The notes: generated by a model not told the origin, from the sequence alone. Positions 24,423 through 36,499 are shown, numbered from the stretch's first letter. The stretch: DNA of 64,000 bases from Plasmopara viticola (GCA_001695595.3 MBPM02000010.1:62001-126000), one strand, 5' to 3'. Numbers and translations are program-made.

Positions 24423-27420
24423 TTACGCCATATCCTCGCTTGATTTTAATGTCCGACGAGGAGCCTTCGCTTGCTTCGTCGACACAAGTCCAGTCTCCTC
24501 CTCGCTCATCACCGCCTTTTCCCCATATTCTGCCTCGACCAAATCCATCTCATTTCTTTCTTCATCATCCTCTTGACCTGCTGCCGGCGAGGTTGCTGCG
24601 TCTTCACGAACGCGAGAGTACTGGACGTTATTTGTTCGTTTCTTTCGAGTTCCAACCATTGACTTGGTCCTCGCAAGCGTCTTTCCACTTCTCCATCGCC
24701 GTTTCCAAACGAGCACAACGAGAAGGAGCAAGACGAGGGCTACAAGGGATGCCATCGCCAACGGACCTGACCACGATACCGATAACGGCACGATTGATGA
24801 AAAGATTGACGCTTGTTGATCGTTCGTGGCAGGGTTCGTAAACACACTTGTCGTGTTGTCCTCCATGATCTCGGAAACGAATCGAGAGGAAAAGGTCCGC
24901 GTCTGAATTGGTCTCAGCTTTGTGACTTCCCCCATGTCAAAGCAGACTGGCGAGTAACTGACACCTTCGCCTCCACGACCAAACCACTCGCACGTCCCGC
25001 ATCGAGGCAGTGATAGTGCTTGCCACGTTTGAAAAGTAGATTGAGTGCGCTTGCCCGTCGTGCTTTGAAAATGAATGGCTGGCATCACAAGACCAAAGCG
25101 TGGATAAGTCAATTCATACGATCCTTTTCGGATTGATTGCTTTACGTACCGACACGGAAAAGCTGGCAACTGAACTTGTCCCTGACATTAAGATAGAGTT
25201 CCTGACTTTTATTCGTCAGTTCGTGAGTACTTGTCTCTGCGAATGGAATCCGTAACGTAATCTTCTTCTCCGTCGTCCTTCCCGAACCTTCTGGATTGGC
25301 TGCAAGGTGTAAGCTTATAGGAGCACTCGAGTCGGTTCCATTCAGGAAGATCGATCCCAGTACTTCTGCCGTCCCGGAGCGCAACCCACGGTTAGCAACC
25401 ACCACATCCACCGATATGATCGAGACAGTCGAGCCACCATCCGTGGCTGGATCTAGTGCAGCTTGCTTCACATGCAACACGTAAACGGGTCCCGATATAC
25501 GTGCAGCGTACAAATTCGAGTAATGCAGGTCGATCGAGAGACGAGGGACGTCATTGATCGGCGGCCAAAACCCAGGAATATCCGAGACATTAAACTCGGG
25601 ACCGACTTCAGGGGACATGGCAAAGATCCCGTGGGCCTGCCACATCCAATCACTCGTCTCGCCATTCACCGTGTACAAATTGCTTTCCTTCCACGATTGG
25701 CCGTAGGCAAACCCATTAAAGTGGGCCATCTCGCGCGCCAACGCCACAAATATGGTCTTGTTAGGAGCAGAAGGCTCTCCTTTTGCCTGGCAAGCAAATG
25801 GCAAATTAATGTACTTGCCGTACGAATGGTAATTGAGTGCCACGCTAAAGTCGGACGTGTGTCGCTTGACGAGGTCGCGGACAGCTTGCGTCTCGGGCTC
25901 TGAGAACGCTTTGGCGCCATTATAATCGTCTCCACACGGCTCGTTGCTGCTCCCTTTACGGTCCCGTGCAAAGCAGACATCGTAGTTCCGATTCAAATCC
26001 ACCCCGGCATCCGGTGGGCTTTGATCGCAAGTCGACGCTCCACTCTTGCGCTGGCCAATCTTGCCATGTTCCCACACACGCGCCATCGTATTGTGGGCGT
26101 ACCCATCCGGGTTTACAATGAAGATAAACCAGAGCTGACGCGACGTCAGCAACTCTAAAGCTGCGAGATCGCCATTGAGGTAATCCAAGGTTAATATGTC
26201 CACCGTGTAGATTAAATTCTATATGACAGGAAAAGGCTGCATGTGAGGATATGGCTTTCAACCTTGCACACAGCATACGTACCATCATCGATAGTGGCTA
26301 GAGTAAAACAGTACAGGAAGGTTAGCGTACAATGATAATTAAAGTCAAAAGATCTTTTTACCTCTCGCGCGTGATGCATGCCGGTATATAGTATTTGTGG
26401 CACCTTTTGTTTGTCTTGAGCCTCGCATGCTCCTAAACAGAGCGCACGCAATGGTCGACCTTCTACAGACTTGCCAAGGTCCTCGATTCGAGTAATCAGT
26501 GGATATTTTGTCGCCACTTGATTGATGAATGCATCCACTTCTTCCACGGATAAAGAGCCTCGTATTGAGCCAAGACGAGGCGTCAAAGCTACACTTACGA
26601 CCGTCACAAACCCATTAGCGCCTTTCAGCCGATCCAGCACTCAAGACTGTATTTTTCCTACCTTTGTGCGGTCTGCAATTGCTAAGAGTCAAAAATTGAG
26701 GTGCACAGTAGGTATCCGAAGCATTGGCTGAGCTTAACTCGATCCAATCGACTCGTAGCTTAGCATCGACGCGGAACTCGATGACAGCATTACTATGGGT
26801 TTGGTGCTTGTCATACGGCATAAACTCCTCAAACAGCATGACTCCATTCACCAACCATCGTATCCACTCGTCGTGCCACACAAAGTCTACGTCAAGGAAC
26901 GTGTCCGCGACATTCTATCACGAATAGCATCAGATACAGGGCCTTCTGTTAGGGCATTGCATGTGCTCTTACCAAAACGCATGGCAGCTGGACAGCTTTT
27001 AGTGAACTCTGCGATGAGCCAAGGACCACTTCATTACTTGCAGTGTCCGGTATAGACGATCCAAAAGCCAGGGTTCGTCCATAAAGCTGCGTCTTGATCA
27101 TGGTCTGGGCGTTCTACAGTAACCAGACATGATGATGAAGTAAAAGTATTATTCATATAAGGTATACATACTTGTAGCAGACGTGTTCGCATTGAAAATC
27201 GGTAGAGTGTCGAAGTAGTATACAATGGAATAGTAATTCGAAGCGTCGTGTTTTGTATTTCCAGGACATTACTGGTGATGGAGACAGCGGAGGCGTCAAT
27301 TATTGACCAAATGGCGTGACCTTGCTCTTGTAAAGATGATAGATCGACGGCAGACGTGGCATTCGCTGCCCATACACGATTAAAGTCGCATTGCCGAGCG
27401 CGATGGATCTTGAGCGCCAT
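24423..27420 (-). CDS. Membrane-anchored M14 metallocarboxypeptidase, seven exons, start uncertain
   Basis: Zinc carboxypeptidases of family M14 remove C-terminal residues from peptides. Inferred exons: 27420-27172, 27113-26973, 26914-26662, 26621-26362, 26297-26283, 26218-25150 and 25078-24423, giving 880 residues. Zinc ligands are seen in HHARE and NYHSYGKY, the substrate Arg in DLNRNYD, and the catalytic Glu in SPEVGPEF. Exon 5 is only 15 nt (PLSMM) and restores the run HARE-PLSMM-NLIYTVDIL. A transmembrane helix (ALVLLLLVVLVWKRRW) and an acidic cytosolic tail end the protein, so the enzyme faces outside or a lumen. The third intron would be only 40 nt (26661-26622) and is doubtful; a small sequence error is an alternative. 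No signal peptide is seen behind the ATG at 27420. The gene's 5' end lies about 100 bp from the repeat array, so a first exon may be missing. Confidence 0.85.
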
Positions 27421-27619
27421 CTTACTCGCAAAGCAGCAGCGTACGATTGATAAGGCAAATTTTAGTGAAAAATTGCTTTGATTATTGTTAATTTTAATTT
27501 ATTAAAATTCAGTATTACTTATTCCCAAATTAGTATCACCCATAAGTCGATAGCGACCTACCAAAACAGTTCGGAGACCTTGAACGACCAGCTGAGGACG
27601 GGGCTTAGTGCAAAGACCT

Positions 27620-28600
27620 CGCGCTGAGATGCGCAGCGGTCGATTCAACCTTGCACAGAGGGTTTTCCTTGGCCTTCAAAGGATCGATGTAAGCAATAAA
27701 TCACCTTCACTCTGTGATGTAAGCAGTATGTTAAATACCAATTGTCGTGCAATGGAAAAAGGGTGAGTGCTCCTAAATTAATAAATTAAGGTGATTTGGT
27801 CATGACAATGACCAAAAGAGAGCTGCCAATCGGCCAGGTCATTCGATGACCAACTTGATGCCGATAAAGATTGCTTCGGCTTCCACAGATGTTGCTACAC
27901 CGAAATATGTATCTTAGCCTGAGCAAAGGCTGCTTCTGCAAAATCTGCGTCTACAACGCAGGCTGAACGTACAGCTAAGGCTGCGTTGCCACAAATGATG
28001 CTCTCGTGTCCTGGGTGGCGAGTCTTTAAAAGCTTTCCTGTTTGAGGGCCGCTGGGGAAAGGAAGACTCTGGAAGAGCCTCCCCCACAATTGCTGCGAGA
28101 ATAGCTAGCCAACCGCTCTACCTCGCCCGTTGAACCACAGAAACCCCACTTTCTCGTGATAAATATAGCAAATACTTTCTCCAGCTAGATATGCGAAAAA
28201 GCTTTAGTAAAATAACAGCGTTGCTGGCTATGCGTGTCCTGCAATTTTTTGTCGGATCGATTGTAAAGAAAATTAAGTAGTGCTTCGAAAGTCGGGTCCA
28301 AAGTGTTTGTCATAGCTCCACGATAATTCTTAAAAGCTAAGGCTCCACTTCAGCTACACCTTACAAGACAAACCGTTTAGTGACTTTGTGTCGCTTCCAA
28401 CTATGCTGTCGATTGCACAACTTTAGCAATTCGATGAGGACGAACGTTGAGTAAGTCATCTCGTTTGAGTCAAGCCAGCTTAGAGCTACCATGAAATACT
28501 GTACCGTTCATGACAAGGAGTTACTTTCTTAAATATTTAAACTGGTGCATTTTTTGAGCTGGGTCATAAAGAGCTTAGAGCCGAGTGCATTTTGCATCTT
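27620..28600 (-). pseudogene. Decayed transposon-like coding remnant, unit 0
   Basis: On the minus strand several short open stretches align with those of units 1 and 2, for example SGPQTGKLLKTRHPGHES followed by a region that in unit 1 carries a C-x2-C (RKCSLCGKTA). Frames are broken by stops and indels. The layout is loosely reminiscent of the C-terminal part of piggyBac-like transposases, but I could not confirm this. Confidence 0.3.
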
Positions 28601-28966
28601 CTACTTGGGACTTTGTCAGAGCTTGCATTTTTTGAACGGCGATAAGTAGCTTTCAATTGTACAAATGTTTGTCAACTTCGCAAAATGCAACTCATGTATT
28701 CAATCTGGCAAGCTGAATGAATTTGATAATGTGCTATGGTGCAGACTATATATAAAAGGAAGTAGGAATAGGTACTCTATGTCGAACAGATTTGTCAGGC
28801 ATGTCAGCTTCAAATAAGCTTATTCATCGTCGATGCATAGTCGAGTGGATAACTTCTCAACAGCGATCGCATTTGCATAGCTAGACGGTCGGTCTAATCA
28901 TGTGATATGTTAAGAAGATTCAGTCCAAATTGCTGTGTTGACCTGGTAATGATGTATTTTATAGAC

Positions 28967-31432
28967 ACACGACGCTCTAGAGTGGAGGAAGTGCTCTCCG
29001 AGCCTTAATCACATATTGGTAGCCTCACGCTTAAAAACAGGTGGCTAAGGATGTAAGGATCCATGAAACTTGCGGGACGGTTATACCCGCAGCTTACACG
29101 TCGACTTCTAAAAAGAAACGGCCGATACCTGAGAGCTATTGGAAGTTCACCTTGACTCGGGTTTGTCGGAAAATTAGTGGCAACACTGGAAAAGTGCCGC
29201 CTTAGCAAGATGGCGGCTTTGGCACTTGTTTTGACCAATAATGCTGAGGAACAAACAGCAAGACTATTTATCGATGCGGTATATATAAATAATCACAGCC
29301 TTTTAGACACATATTGTTGGATATAGGTTCGCGATTTACCGCTGAGTTAAGCAAAACGATGCTTCATCACAAGGAGCTTGCTTGCTTATGCCGGCAGTAG
29401 ACAATCTCCAGAGAGGTGATTAGACGAATACGAAAGGTCAACCGTGAGTTAGTGACCACACTACGCAGTATGTGCGCTGAGGCACCGCAATGATTGCCCG
29501 ATAAACTTTCTGCGACTGCGTTTGGCTCAACAATGCATAATACAATGCAATTTACGCCCTAAAGAGACGAACGTTCTTTTATGTAGATTAGCCGAAGCAT
29601 CCTAAATTCATTTCATATATGAAAACGCAAAGGTCTTTGAAAAAAGTCCGAAAGTACTTTCTCCAAGATCTTTAATTTGAGGATAATATGAAATAGTCGC
29701 CTGCTTATCACAATCAGCAAGGTAACGGATGCGCTTACATTCGCTCGAGACTCACAAAAGTAATTTATGATTAAAACGGGTTTCAAACTCTAAATGTATT
29801 ACTAAAAGCGATAAAGTGTTGGCGGGAGCCATTGAAGCGTGACTAAAGTTATGTACAACAGGCGCTTCACATGTAAGCCGCGGTCTATCACTTAGAGAGA
29901 TTATTTTTACCCGTGCTCCAAATTTACAATGTTGACGCCTGATTTTGATTTATGCGACTTCTCGAAGGTAAATTGTCCCCGACACACCAAATAAGAAAGT
30001 TGTCGAGGACGTACAGTACGTCACAACAAATTGTTGGTCATCTATTTCCAATAATTAGAAGATCTACTTCCAAGCGCGGGGGCTAAATGCTCGCGCGCTT
30101 CGGGCAGGTGCTCTCGGGCATTTGCAGGTCTCTAACGAGTCTCACCCTCGACGCGACGGTCTCCAACACCGGGCGCCACCTGGGCTCTTACCAAGTCAGA
30201 GCTAAGCGAAATAATGGAAGACCCTCACGACCTCGGTGCTGGCTGCACTGCCCGCCGAACGAGACCCGACGTATGCGGACACCACTCTATGCCGTGGACT
30301 AGCCAGACTGAGCCTAGCACGTGCATAACTTGGCAACGCGATAACGTAATACATTACATTACATTACATTAGAAGATCTGCCGAATCCCAGAAAAGGCGT
30401 CCGATTAAAGCATGGTAGGGACACTATAAGGATAGTTCAATGACACCGTACGACACCGAAAAGACTCATAAACAGGGTTTGTGCACGCGCGTAGTCGCTG
30501 TAAGATTGGGCTGAAAAGCGACCAAATTCCATTTGCAAAAGCAACGCGACTAGTAGCTTCTAATGGGCGTTCACAACACGCAAAGTCTCTACACATACGG
30601 CTTGACGCCATAGCTTACATCAGCCGAGAAGGAAACACCCGCGTGGTTTTCCTCCTTCTCGTTGAGACCGTTGTTTAGAGAGTGAGACGGGACGGCAACT
30701 GGCGTGTGCTAGTTACCTAGCCCCGTGATTTTCCCACCCGAGAAATCTACCAAAGATTGTCGTTATTGACCTGCCGAGCTTTACTTTTGATGGCCTTATC
30801 AACAAATGCACCCAGATTAGGCCTCTGTCTTGAAAACCACTGTCATTTTTGTAAGGCATTTCGCATATTGATTGAGTGTACCCCCAAGACATAAGCTTGT
30901 TTTGACAATGCTGTCAATAATTGAAAGTTTTGGTGGCAGGCGAAAAGATAAACAAGTCTGGCGTACTCATCGACGAAAGACCGAAGTGCCTGTGGATTAC
31001 CGGGTGAAGTTGAACAGTAGGCGCGCATTCTTCGTCACGTTAAATTGGAAGGCTCTTAAAGAGCTTTCTTTCTCTGAGAGGCTTTTGGGTGGTCAAATTA
31101 TTTGGACTCGCCGCCTTTGGCACCAATACAGCCTTGTGACACGCGCATCCTTAATTGCAGGCACGGCCATATGCGTAGAGCCAATTATGATGCAATGGCA
31201 CCTGAGGATGCCGAACAAACCTTCTTCGGCTTTGGCTTGGTCATCGTGATATTTAATTTTTTTAGCGGGGAAGATGTAACGGTCAATTGCATATAGACGA
31301 GCTATCAAGGCAAGTTGTGGGGCTATGAGATATATTTACTTCTAGTGCACGATAGACACCGATTTGCATACTAAGGTACCTTGGAGGGTACCGGAATGGA
31401 CAGTTGAATTAAGGGCATATACTGGAGTATGA
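28967..31432. other. 2.46-kb insertion within unit 0
   Basis: Absent from the same place in units 1 and 2, where the flanks are joined as AATGATGTGGTTAAATGCGC (43,790-43,809). It contains the SINE-like copy B. Minus-strand fragments (30,843-31,308) include an open stretch, ALRSFVDEYARLVYLFACHQ, that resembles a decayed retroelement integrase. No terminal repeats or target duplication could be found at its ends. Confidence 0.5.
30066..30367 (+). mobile_element. SINE-like retroposon, copy B (5'-truncated)
   Basis: About 302 bp, matching copy A but starting some 30 bp inside its 5' end, and ending in repeated CATTA. Flanked by the 12-bp direct repeat ATTAGAAGATCT (30,054-30,065 and 30,368-30,379). 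5' truncation with a different target duplication is what LINE-driven retroposition predicts. Confidence 0.78.
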
Positions 31433-32380
31433 GACGGTTAAATGCGCAATAAAAAAGAGTAAGGCTTAAAATTGGAATCGTGTACCCCCGGGGTCATTTA
31501 TTGGAAGATTGAAAAATTTGCTGTACGCCTTCTCTGTACAAGACGCTGTCACAGAAAGCCTCGTTTGCGTTGCGATCGAGCGCCATTAAAAGAAGTGCAA
31601 ACGCCAAAATACGAAGTAATCGTATTTTAACTTACATGAAGGCGTGGCTGGTACGACAACATGACATGCCAAGAGACGCGATGGTCTATGCGATGTGTAC
31701 ACGCTGCGCTATCATTGTCGTTCGTCATAAGGAAGTAAGAGGCTACAATGCTCGAATATGGGGTCTATCTCTTGAGCTAGCTTTATCATTGCTTTCTTAC
31801 TGGCATTCATACATTGCTCATTTTTTATATAACCCCCGCAGTCGCAATTCAGGGTCCAGCTGCACAAATGAGTCAATCTGCTTACAGCGAGAATTAAAAA
31901 ATCGACCGAGGTCGTGTGAAGGATTGAGCAGTGTAAATTTCGTCCCTAAATGCTGTGTCTAATATGTGTATGATTAGCATGCTTTTAAAAGTAAAAATAT
32001 TAATCAAGGTCTCCAATAGAATTTGATCATTCTAGACCATCACATAACCTGTACCAATTAATAGTCAATAGATAGATAAGAAAATTCTGTCACGTCGAGA
32101 CCAACAGTACAACTTAAAGGTATGGCAAGATTTTGCGAAAATGTTCAGGCATAGCAGCCTTGACTAATAGAGTGTGCACAAGCTTTAACTTGCCAATGCT
32201 GTCGTTAAAGCTCAAGTCAGGAAACACTTAGTCTGCTTACGGATAGCTATTTCGCAATCAAAGTACGAGTTCTTTTAGAGAGATGCTGGTAGAGATAATA
32301 TTACTACAACTGCTTGAAATACTGTACTAAGTTCGCACGATATCCGACGGCGCCGACTTCGAAAACGGTGTTTTCGGCAC

Positions 32381-32397
32381 AGTCATTGCGTTTTTGC
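32381..32397 (+). promoter_or_regulatory. Inr-like core promoter, ankyrin gene 1
   Basis: AGTCATTGCGTTTTTGC lies about 30 bp upstream of the ATG and resembles the TCATT initiator of oomycete promoters; the downstream flanking-region motif is weak. The same sequence stands before ankyrin genes 2 and 3. Confidence 0.4.
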
Positions 32398-32427
32398 GTC
32401 GGTAGTGCACGCTCGAGAATAAAAACA

Positions 32428-33231
32428 ATGACAATGCCAGTTTTGGTCAGTGTGGCGCTGGTGGCTCGTCATTCCGACACACTCGGGGCACTGCAGCACG
32501 TAGAGCAAACGATCAGCGACTTTATCGACTACTCGAAATGTTGGACCATGGCCAGAGCAGTCTCCTGTAGATACATGAGACTTTTACGCCGAATTCTCGT
32601 TCATCGAGGAAAAGCTGACAACGAAGGTTCTTGTATGGACATTGAACGGGCGATGGAGGTAGCATCGGCGAGTGGGGACATGGAAATGGTGCAATTCCTG
32701 CACGAGACTTACCCTCGGCATGGCAAGACGCGGTGTCTTGAGCTCGCGGCCTCCAACGGTCATCTCGATGTTCTTAGATGGATTTACAAGCACGGAAATG
32801 GAAAAGGCACTCTGTCAATGTCTGCCTTTGACTACGCGGCTGGAAATGGACACCTTGACGTCGTCAAGTGGATGCATGCAAACCGATCGAGAGGGTGTTC
32901 AACACGGGCAATGGATTGCGCTGCACGAAATGGACATTTACACATTGTACAATGGCTGCATGCACACCGTCAAGAAGGATGTACAACGCAAGCAATCGAT
33001 TGGGCCGCGCAAGAAGGACACTTTGAGGTGGTGCAGTGGCTGCTCTTGAATCGACAGGAAGGATGCTCTTCCATTGCCATTGATGCAGCTGCTTCTAATG
33101 GCCACTTGAAGCTCGTACACTGGCTTCACGAACACTGTAATGTGACCTGCTCTTACTTTGCATGCGCGATGGCCGCAGAGCGTGGGCATCACCACATTTT
33201 AGAATATATTGGTCAGATCGAACAGACCTAA
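32428..33231 (+). CDS. Ankyrin-repeat protein, copy 1
   Basis: A single-exon gene for 267 residues. At least five ankyrin-type repeats follow one another from about residue 90, with cores such as [48 protein letters not shown] and [16 protein letters not shown]. The first ~90 residues form a helical cap without a recognised domain; there is no signal peptide, so the protein is probably intracellular. Ankyrin repeats bind other proteins; the partner is unknown. The ATG at 32428 (ACAATGACAATG) is chosen because the frame further upstream opens only with TTG. The opening [11 protein letters not shown] style cap and these short G-H-L repeats fit a family expanded in oomycetes. It remains open in all three units. 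Confidence 0.85.
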   Translation: MTMPVLVSVALVARHSDTLGALQHVEQTISDFIDYSKCWTMARAVSCRYMRLLRRILVHRGKADNEGSCMDIERAMEVASASGDMEMVQFLHETYPRHGKTRCLELAASNGHLDVLRWIYKHGNGKGTLSMSAFDYAAGNGHLDVVKWMHANRSRGCSTRAMDCAARNGHLHIVQWLHAHRQEGCTTQAIDWAAQEGHFEVVQWLLLNRQEGCSSIAIDAAASNGHLKLVHWLHEHCNVTCSYFACAMAAERGHHHILEYIGQIEQT

Positions 33232-33319
33232 ATTACTGCTTTAGGGCTGAATGGAAAATAATCCAAAAATTTGTAATAATTTTGAATTGGTGAGGATATA
33301 TGCACTACATACATGAGTA

Positions 33320-33633
33320 AGTCTCGGAAAAGGTTGGGGTGACGCCCTCCTTCCAAGCGCGGGGGCTTAATGCTCGCGCGCTTCAAGCAGGTGCTCTCGG
33401 GCATCTGCAGGTCTCTAACAAGTCTCACTCTCGACGTGACGGTCTCCAGCACCAGGCCACCTGGGCTCTTACCAAGTCAGAGCTAGAAAAAAATGGAAGA
33501 CCCTCACGACCTCGGTGCTAGATGCACTGCCTACCGAACGAGACCCGACGTATGCGGACACCACTCTATGGCGTGGACTAGCCAGACTGAGCCTAGCGCG
33601 TGCATAACTTGGCAACGCGATAACGTAATACAT
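33320..33633 (+). mobile_element. SINE-like retroposon, copy C
   Basis: A 314-bp element flanked by the 14-bp direct repeat TACATACATGAGTA (33,306-33,319 and 33,634-33,647). The equivalent place in unit 3 (58,015-58,028, TACATACGTTAGTA) has only one copy of the target and no element, so this is a filled versus empty site pair. It ends with a short CATTA-type tail. Confidence 0.85.
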
Positions 33634-34559
33634 TACATACATGAGTACATTATATCATGGGGTTATACGAATTTTGCGTCAAACAAGCTTAATCTGAATT
33701 AGGTACAATAACTGAATTGGGAAGACGTTCGCCGAAGCCGCGCTACCATAGCGAAAACGAAGGCTGTACTTTAATAAGGTTAGCTTTTCCTGTATAGATT
33801 TGACAGTTGGCAATCGCGTTGTCAGTCTGTGAGAAAAGAAGGACTGCGACCGTAGATATTTTACTTCCTTTAAAAATAAAGAGTAATTTAAAGATTATTG
33901 CCTAAATATATTGTGTAAACGAAACCAGACATCGTGTGCAATACTGAACCATATATCTGAAATGAGGTAAGCAACGACATACAATGCAATTTACGCTTGA
34001 AAAGCACTGTTTGTAAAATATAGAGAGTACACAGTTTACGCGTCACCTTGAATGGGCCGCTGGTGAAGGCCACCTCGAGCAGTAACATTTATTATAGATT
34101 AAGCTAGCAACAACAAGAAGGGAGAGCTCGGCTAAAACACTTTGATGGTTTTTTTTAATGCAAAGCCACGAGTAGAAGCGCAATTTCGCATATCAGTATT
34201 GACTTACGGTGTCAGAGCTGATTATGTGCGGTCTTATGTTCAAGCAATGCACAAATTTTGACTTTCGACCACTTTTTAGACGAACATGCCCTTTATCCAA
34301 TAGATCAATACGTGACTTCGCATGCCAATAACTCATGTTAATCCTTGTGTCTATCAAAAATGCCTGTAAACGTGTTACCTTACCAAGTCAGCTACTTTAA
34401 ATGAACCGATCCATTTGAGCCTCTTTAATTAAGCACCAACCAAACTGTGAGAAAAGGAACCGCCCGCTAAATTGGCGGATGAAGAAGTACCTTTTGCGAT
34501 ATCTCTGGATAAAAGATCGAGAAAAAGCCAATTCGTCGCAGGAACAAAAGCCTCTTTTT

Positions 34560-34625
34560 TTCTTACAGTGTTGCAATATGTCACTAATCGGCGAGCAGGC
34601 ACTGCTGGACTTCATCTCAATTCGA
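34560..34625 (+). pseudogene. Possible orphan exon, unit 1
   Basis: A T-rich tract and TTACAG precede an open stretch containing MSLIGEQALLDFISIRYQ, which ends with CAG|GTTAAG. Unit 3 has the same stretch (59,720-59,785) with two silent changes and a Ser-to-Pro change, as if it had once evolved as coding sequence. The parent gene was not identified. Confidence 0.3.
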
Positions 34626-35114
34626 TATCAGGTTAAGTAACACATTTAAGGTCGGCTATCGCCTTGGTGTACTTTTGGCAATGCTATTCAGCTGCATGTG
34701 AGCGTCCATTCTTTACATACATGGCTGTCGAAGGCTTAACAACTAACCCGAGAGTATAATTGATCACCCACCGGCAACATGACTTTGTAGCCGGGAAATT
34801 GACAAACGGACAGTTCTTTAATTAAAAGCGTTTAGTGAAGAATGGTTGAGACTCGACTCGTAACTTTCATTGCCCGAAATATGTCAGCTCACGTACAAAC
34901 TTGCTGGAAAGATGTTAAGGATGCCTGAACAGCAGCACTGAATATTGTCTGTCGCTTTATGCTGGGATTGACTGACGCTGTGTCGAGATAATTTGATAAC
35001 TTCGTAAAAAAACAGAGACGAGTTCTTGTGGCAACGTGCAAAGATCTCGCTTGCTTTGGATATCGCAAGAGGTTTGATTCATCTGCAGTGTCTGCGAATA
35101 CAGTGCGCTGAACA

Positions 35115-35512
35115 ATGCACCATGACCCCAAGTCTAAACATCGTTGTACTAAACGCATTTTTTCATGTGCGAGTTGCAAGACTTTGATTAGCAAACAACG
35201 TCGTCAGGCGTCGGAACGTTATTTTAATCTGCTAAGGCAAAAAGTGTTCGAAAAGAGCAGACAATTATTCACTCGGTGTCGTGAAATCCGAGATTGAAGC
35301 GCCTGATTTAAATGTCATCTCCGACAAGTGGTGAAAATCTGTACGCAACTGGACCCTGATGCGCGACCAAGCTTTATGCAAGCGGCTTCGGCTTACCAAG
35401 ATAATAAGCGGCTGACCTCAGAGCTAGAAGACGATGTCAAAGCTGTCATTAGTGTCGATGATGGCATATGCAGAATAGAAGGAATTTTGCGTGCGTCCAA
35501 GTAATAGTTTTT
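35115..35512 (+). pseudogene. Decayed gene fragment of unknown identity, unit 1
   Basis: Two open stretches in different frames read like protein: a basic helix-rich part (QRRQASERYFNLLRQKVFEK) and, from about 35,337, KICTQLDPDARPSFMQAASA continuing to a stop at 35,503. A frame break separates them. Unit 2 keeps both; in unit 3 the second part has gained a stop. No domain is recognised. Confidence 0.4.
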
Positions 35513-35915
35513 CGAAATTAGCATGAAATTTTAGGCAAATTTGATCGATATTCAGATTTTAGATTGCAGAATATAATTTGCATTGCATGGTGAAGGGAAT
35601 ATATCACTGCAGCTTACCTTGAAATGGTGGCTTCGTGTCCAATCCCTTTAGAACTAAATCGAAAAGAAAAGCAACATAGATATGCAGTTGTGGCAAGTTG
35701 TTATTGTGTAAAGGATTTTCCAATAGCGTTGGCGTTACCGAACTCTGCTCCTTCAAGCGAGTAAAATAAAAATGCAATATCTGAAAAAATGAATAAAATC
35801 AGGTAGTAATTAATTTGTGAGACGAGTATATCTAACGTTTAATAATTTAAGTGTGAGACTAAAGAGGGAAACTGGAAGAAACTTTGCAAGTTTTTCATTT
35901 ATAGAATAATTATTT

Positions 35916-36221
35916 TTGATGCAAATGGGCGCAAATGGCGGCAGCACCTCGATCAAGACGCAAGGATCAATCAATAGCATGGAAAATGCAAGGGGTTTTC
36001 AGATTGGGGTCAAATTGCGAAAAGCAGCTATTGTGTATATTGCAGTTTATCCTATGGAAGCTACGCTAATCTCAACAAGTCGAATATCAAATAGGCAATC
36101 CCCCTTTAAAGAGCAAAATATGGTGTTCAAATTATACCTACGTATCTGCCATCAGTCGTGCTGTGTGCACAAGGCTGTTGGAAGGGAGCTAAGAAAAGAA
36201 ACACTTCTTGTAATGCTTTAG
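35916..36221 (+). pseudogene. Truncated small ORF, unit 1
   Basis: The right part (from ATG 36,120) matches the 59-residue open frame of unit 3 at 61,273, but a TAG at 36,219-36,221 replaces the CAG codon of unit 3 and cuts the frame after 33 residues. Identity is unknown. Confidence 0.4.
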
Positions 36222-36499
36222 GCAGTGCTCCAGCAGCGTGGAAGAAACACCCTGAGTACTTTTTATCGAGCATTGAGTGCCCGACAATTACAGCGGTAAT
36301 CTCGATGTCGAATTAAAAAGGTGCCATATACTAAGCGTTCGACTGACAGATGGAGTTAAGTGAGGACGATTGCCATGCCAACCTGTCTAATTCTTGTAAG
36401 AAAATGTTATACGACTTGGGTTGATGTAGAAAATATTTTCTGGTAGCACGACCTGTGCTCACAAATTTCAATTAAACGACTTTATTCTAGATTCAAGAA

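Larger units (their letters stand above)
27540..31969 (+). repeat. Tandem array unit 0 (diverged, partial)
   Basis: From about 27,550 the sequence matches the right-hand part of units 1 and 2 (about 42,440-44,355 and 54,790-56,700), but with clear divergence. Examples are the shared blocks around 27,620/42,535, 28,800/43,640 and 28,930/43,760. Homology breaks at about 28,967 and resumes at about 31,432, so about 2.46 kb is extra here. This unit leads directly into the first ankyrin gene. Confidence 0.75.

Noticed and set aside
27034..27171. Reading the first carboxypeptidase exon straight through (to YTGHCK)
   Set aside because: The frame is open, but splicing at GTATGT (58-bp intron) gives an exon that ends in phase with the next exon, which the read-through frame does not. 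This remains to be proved by cDNA.
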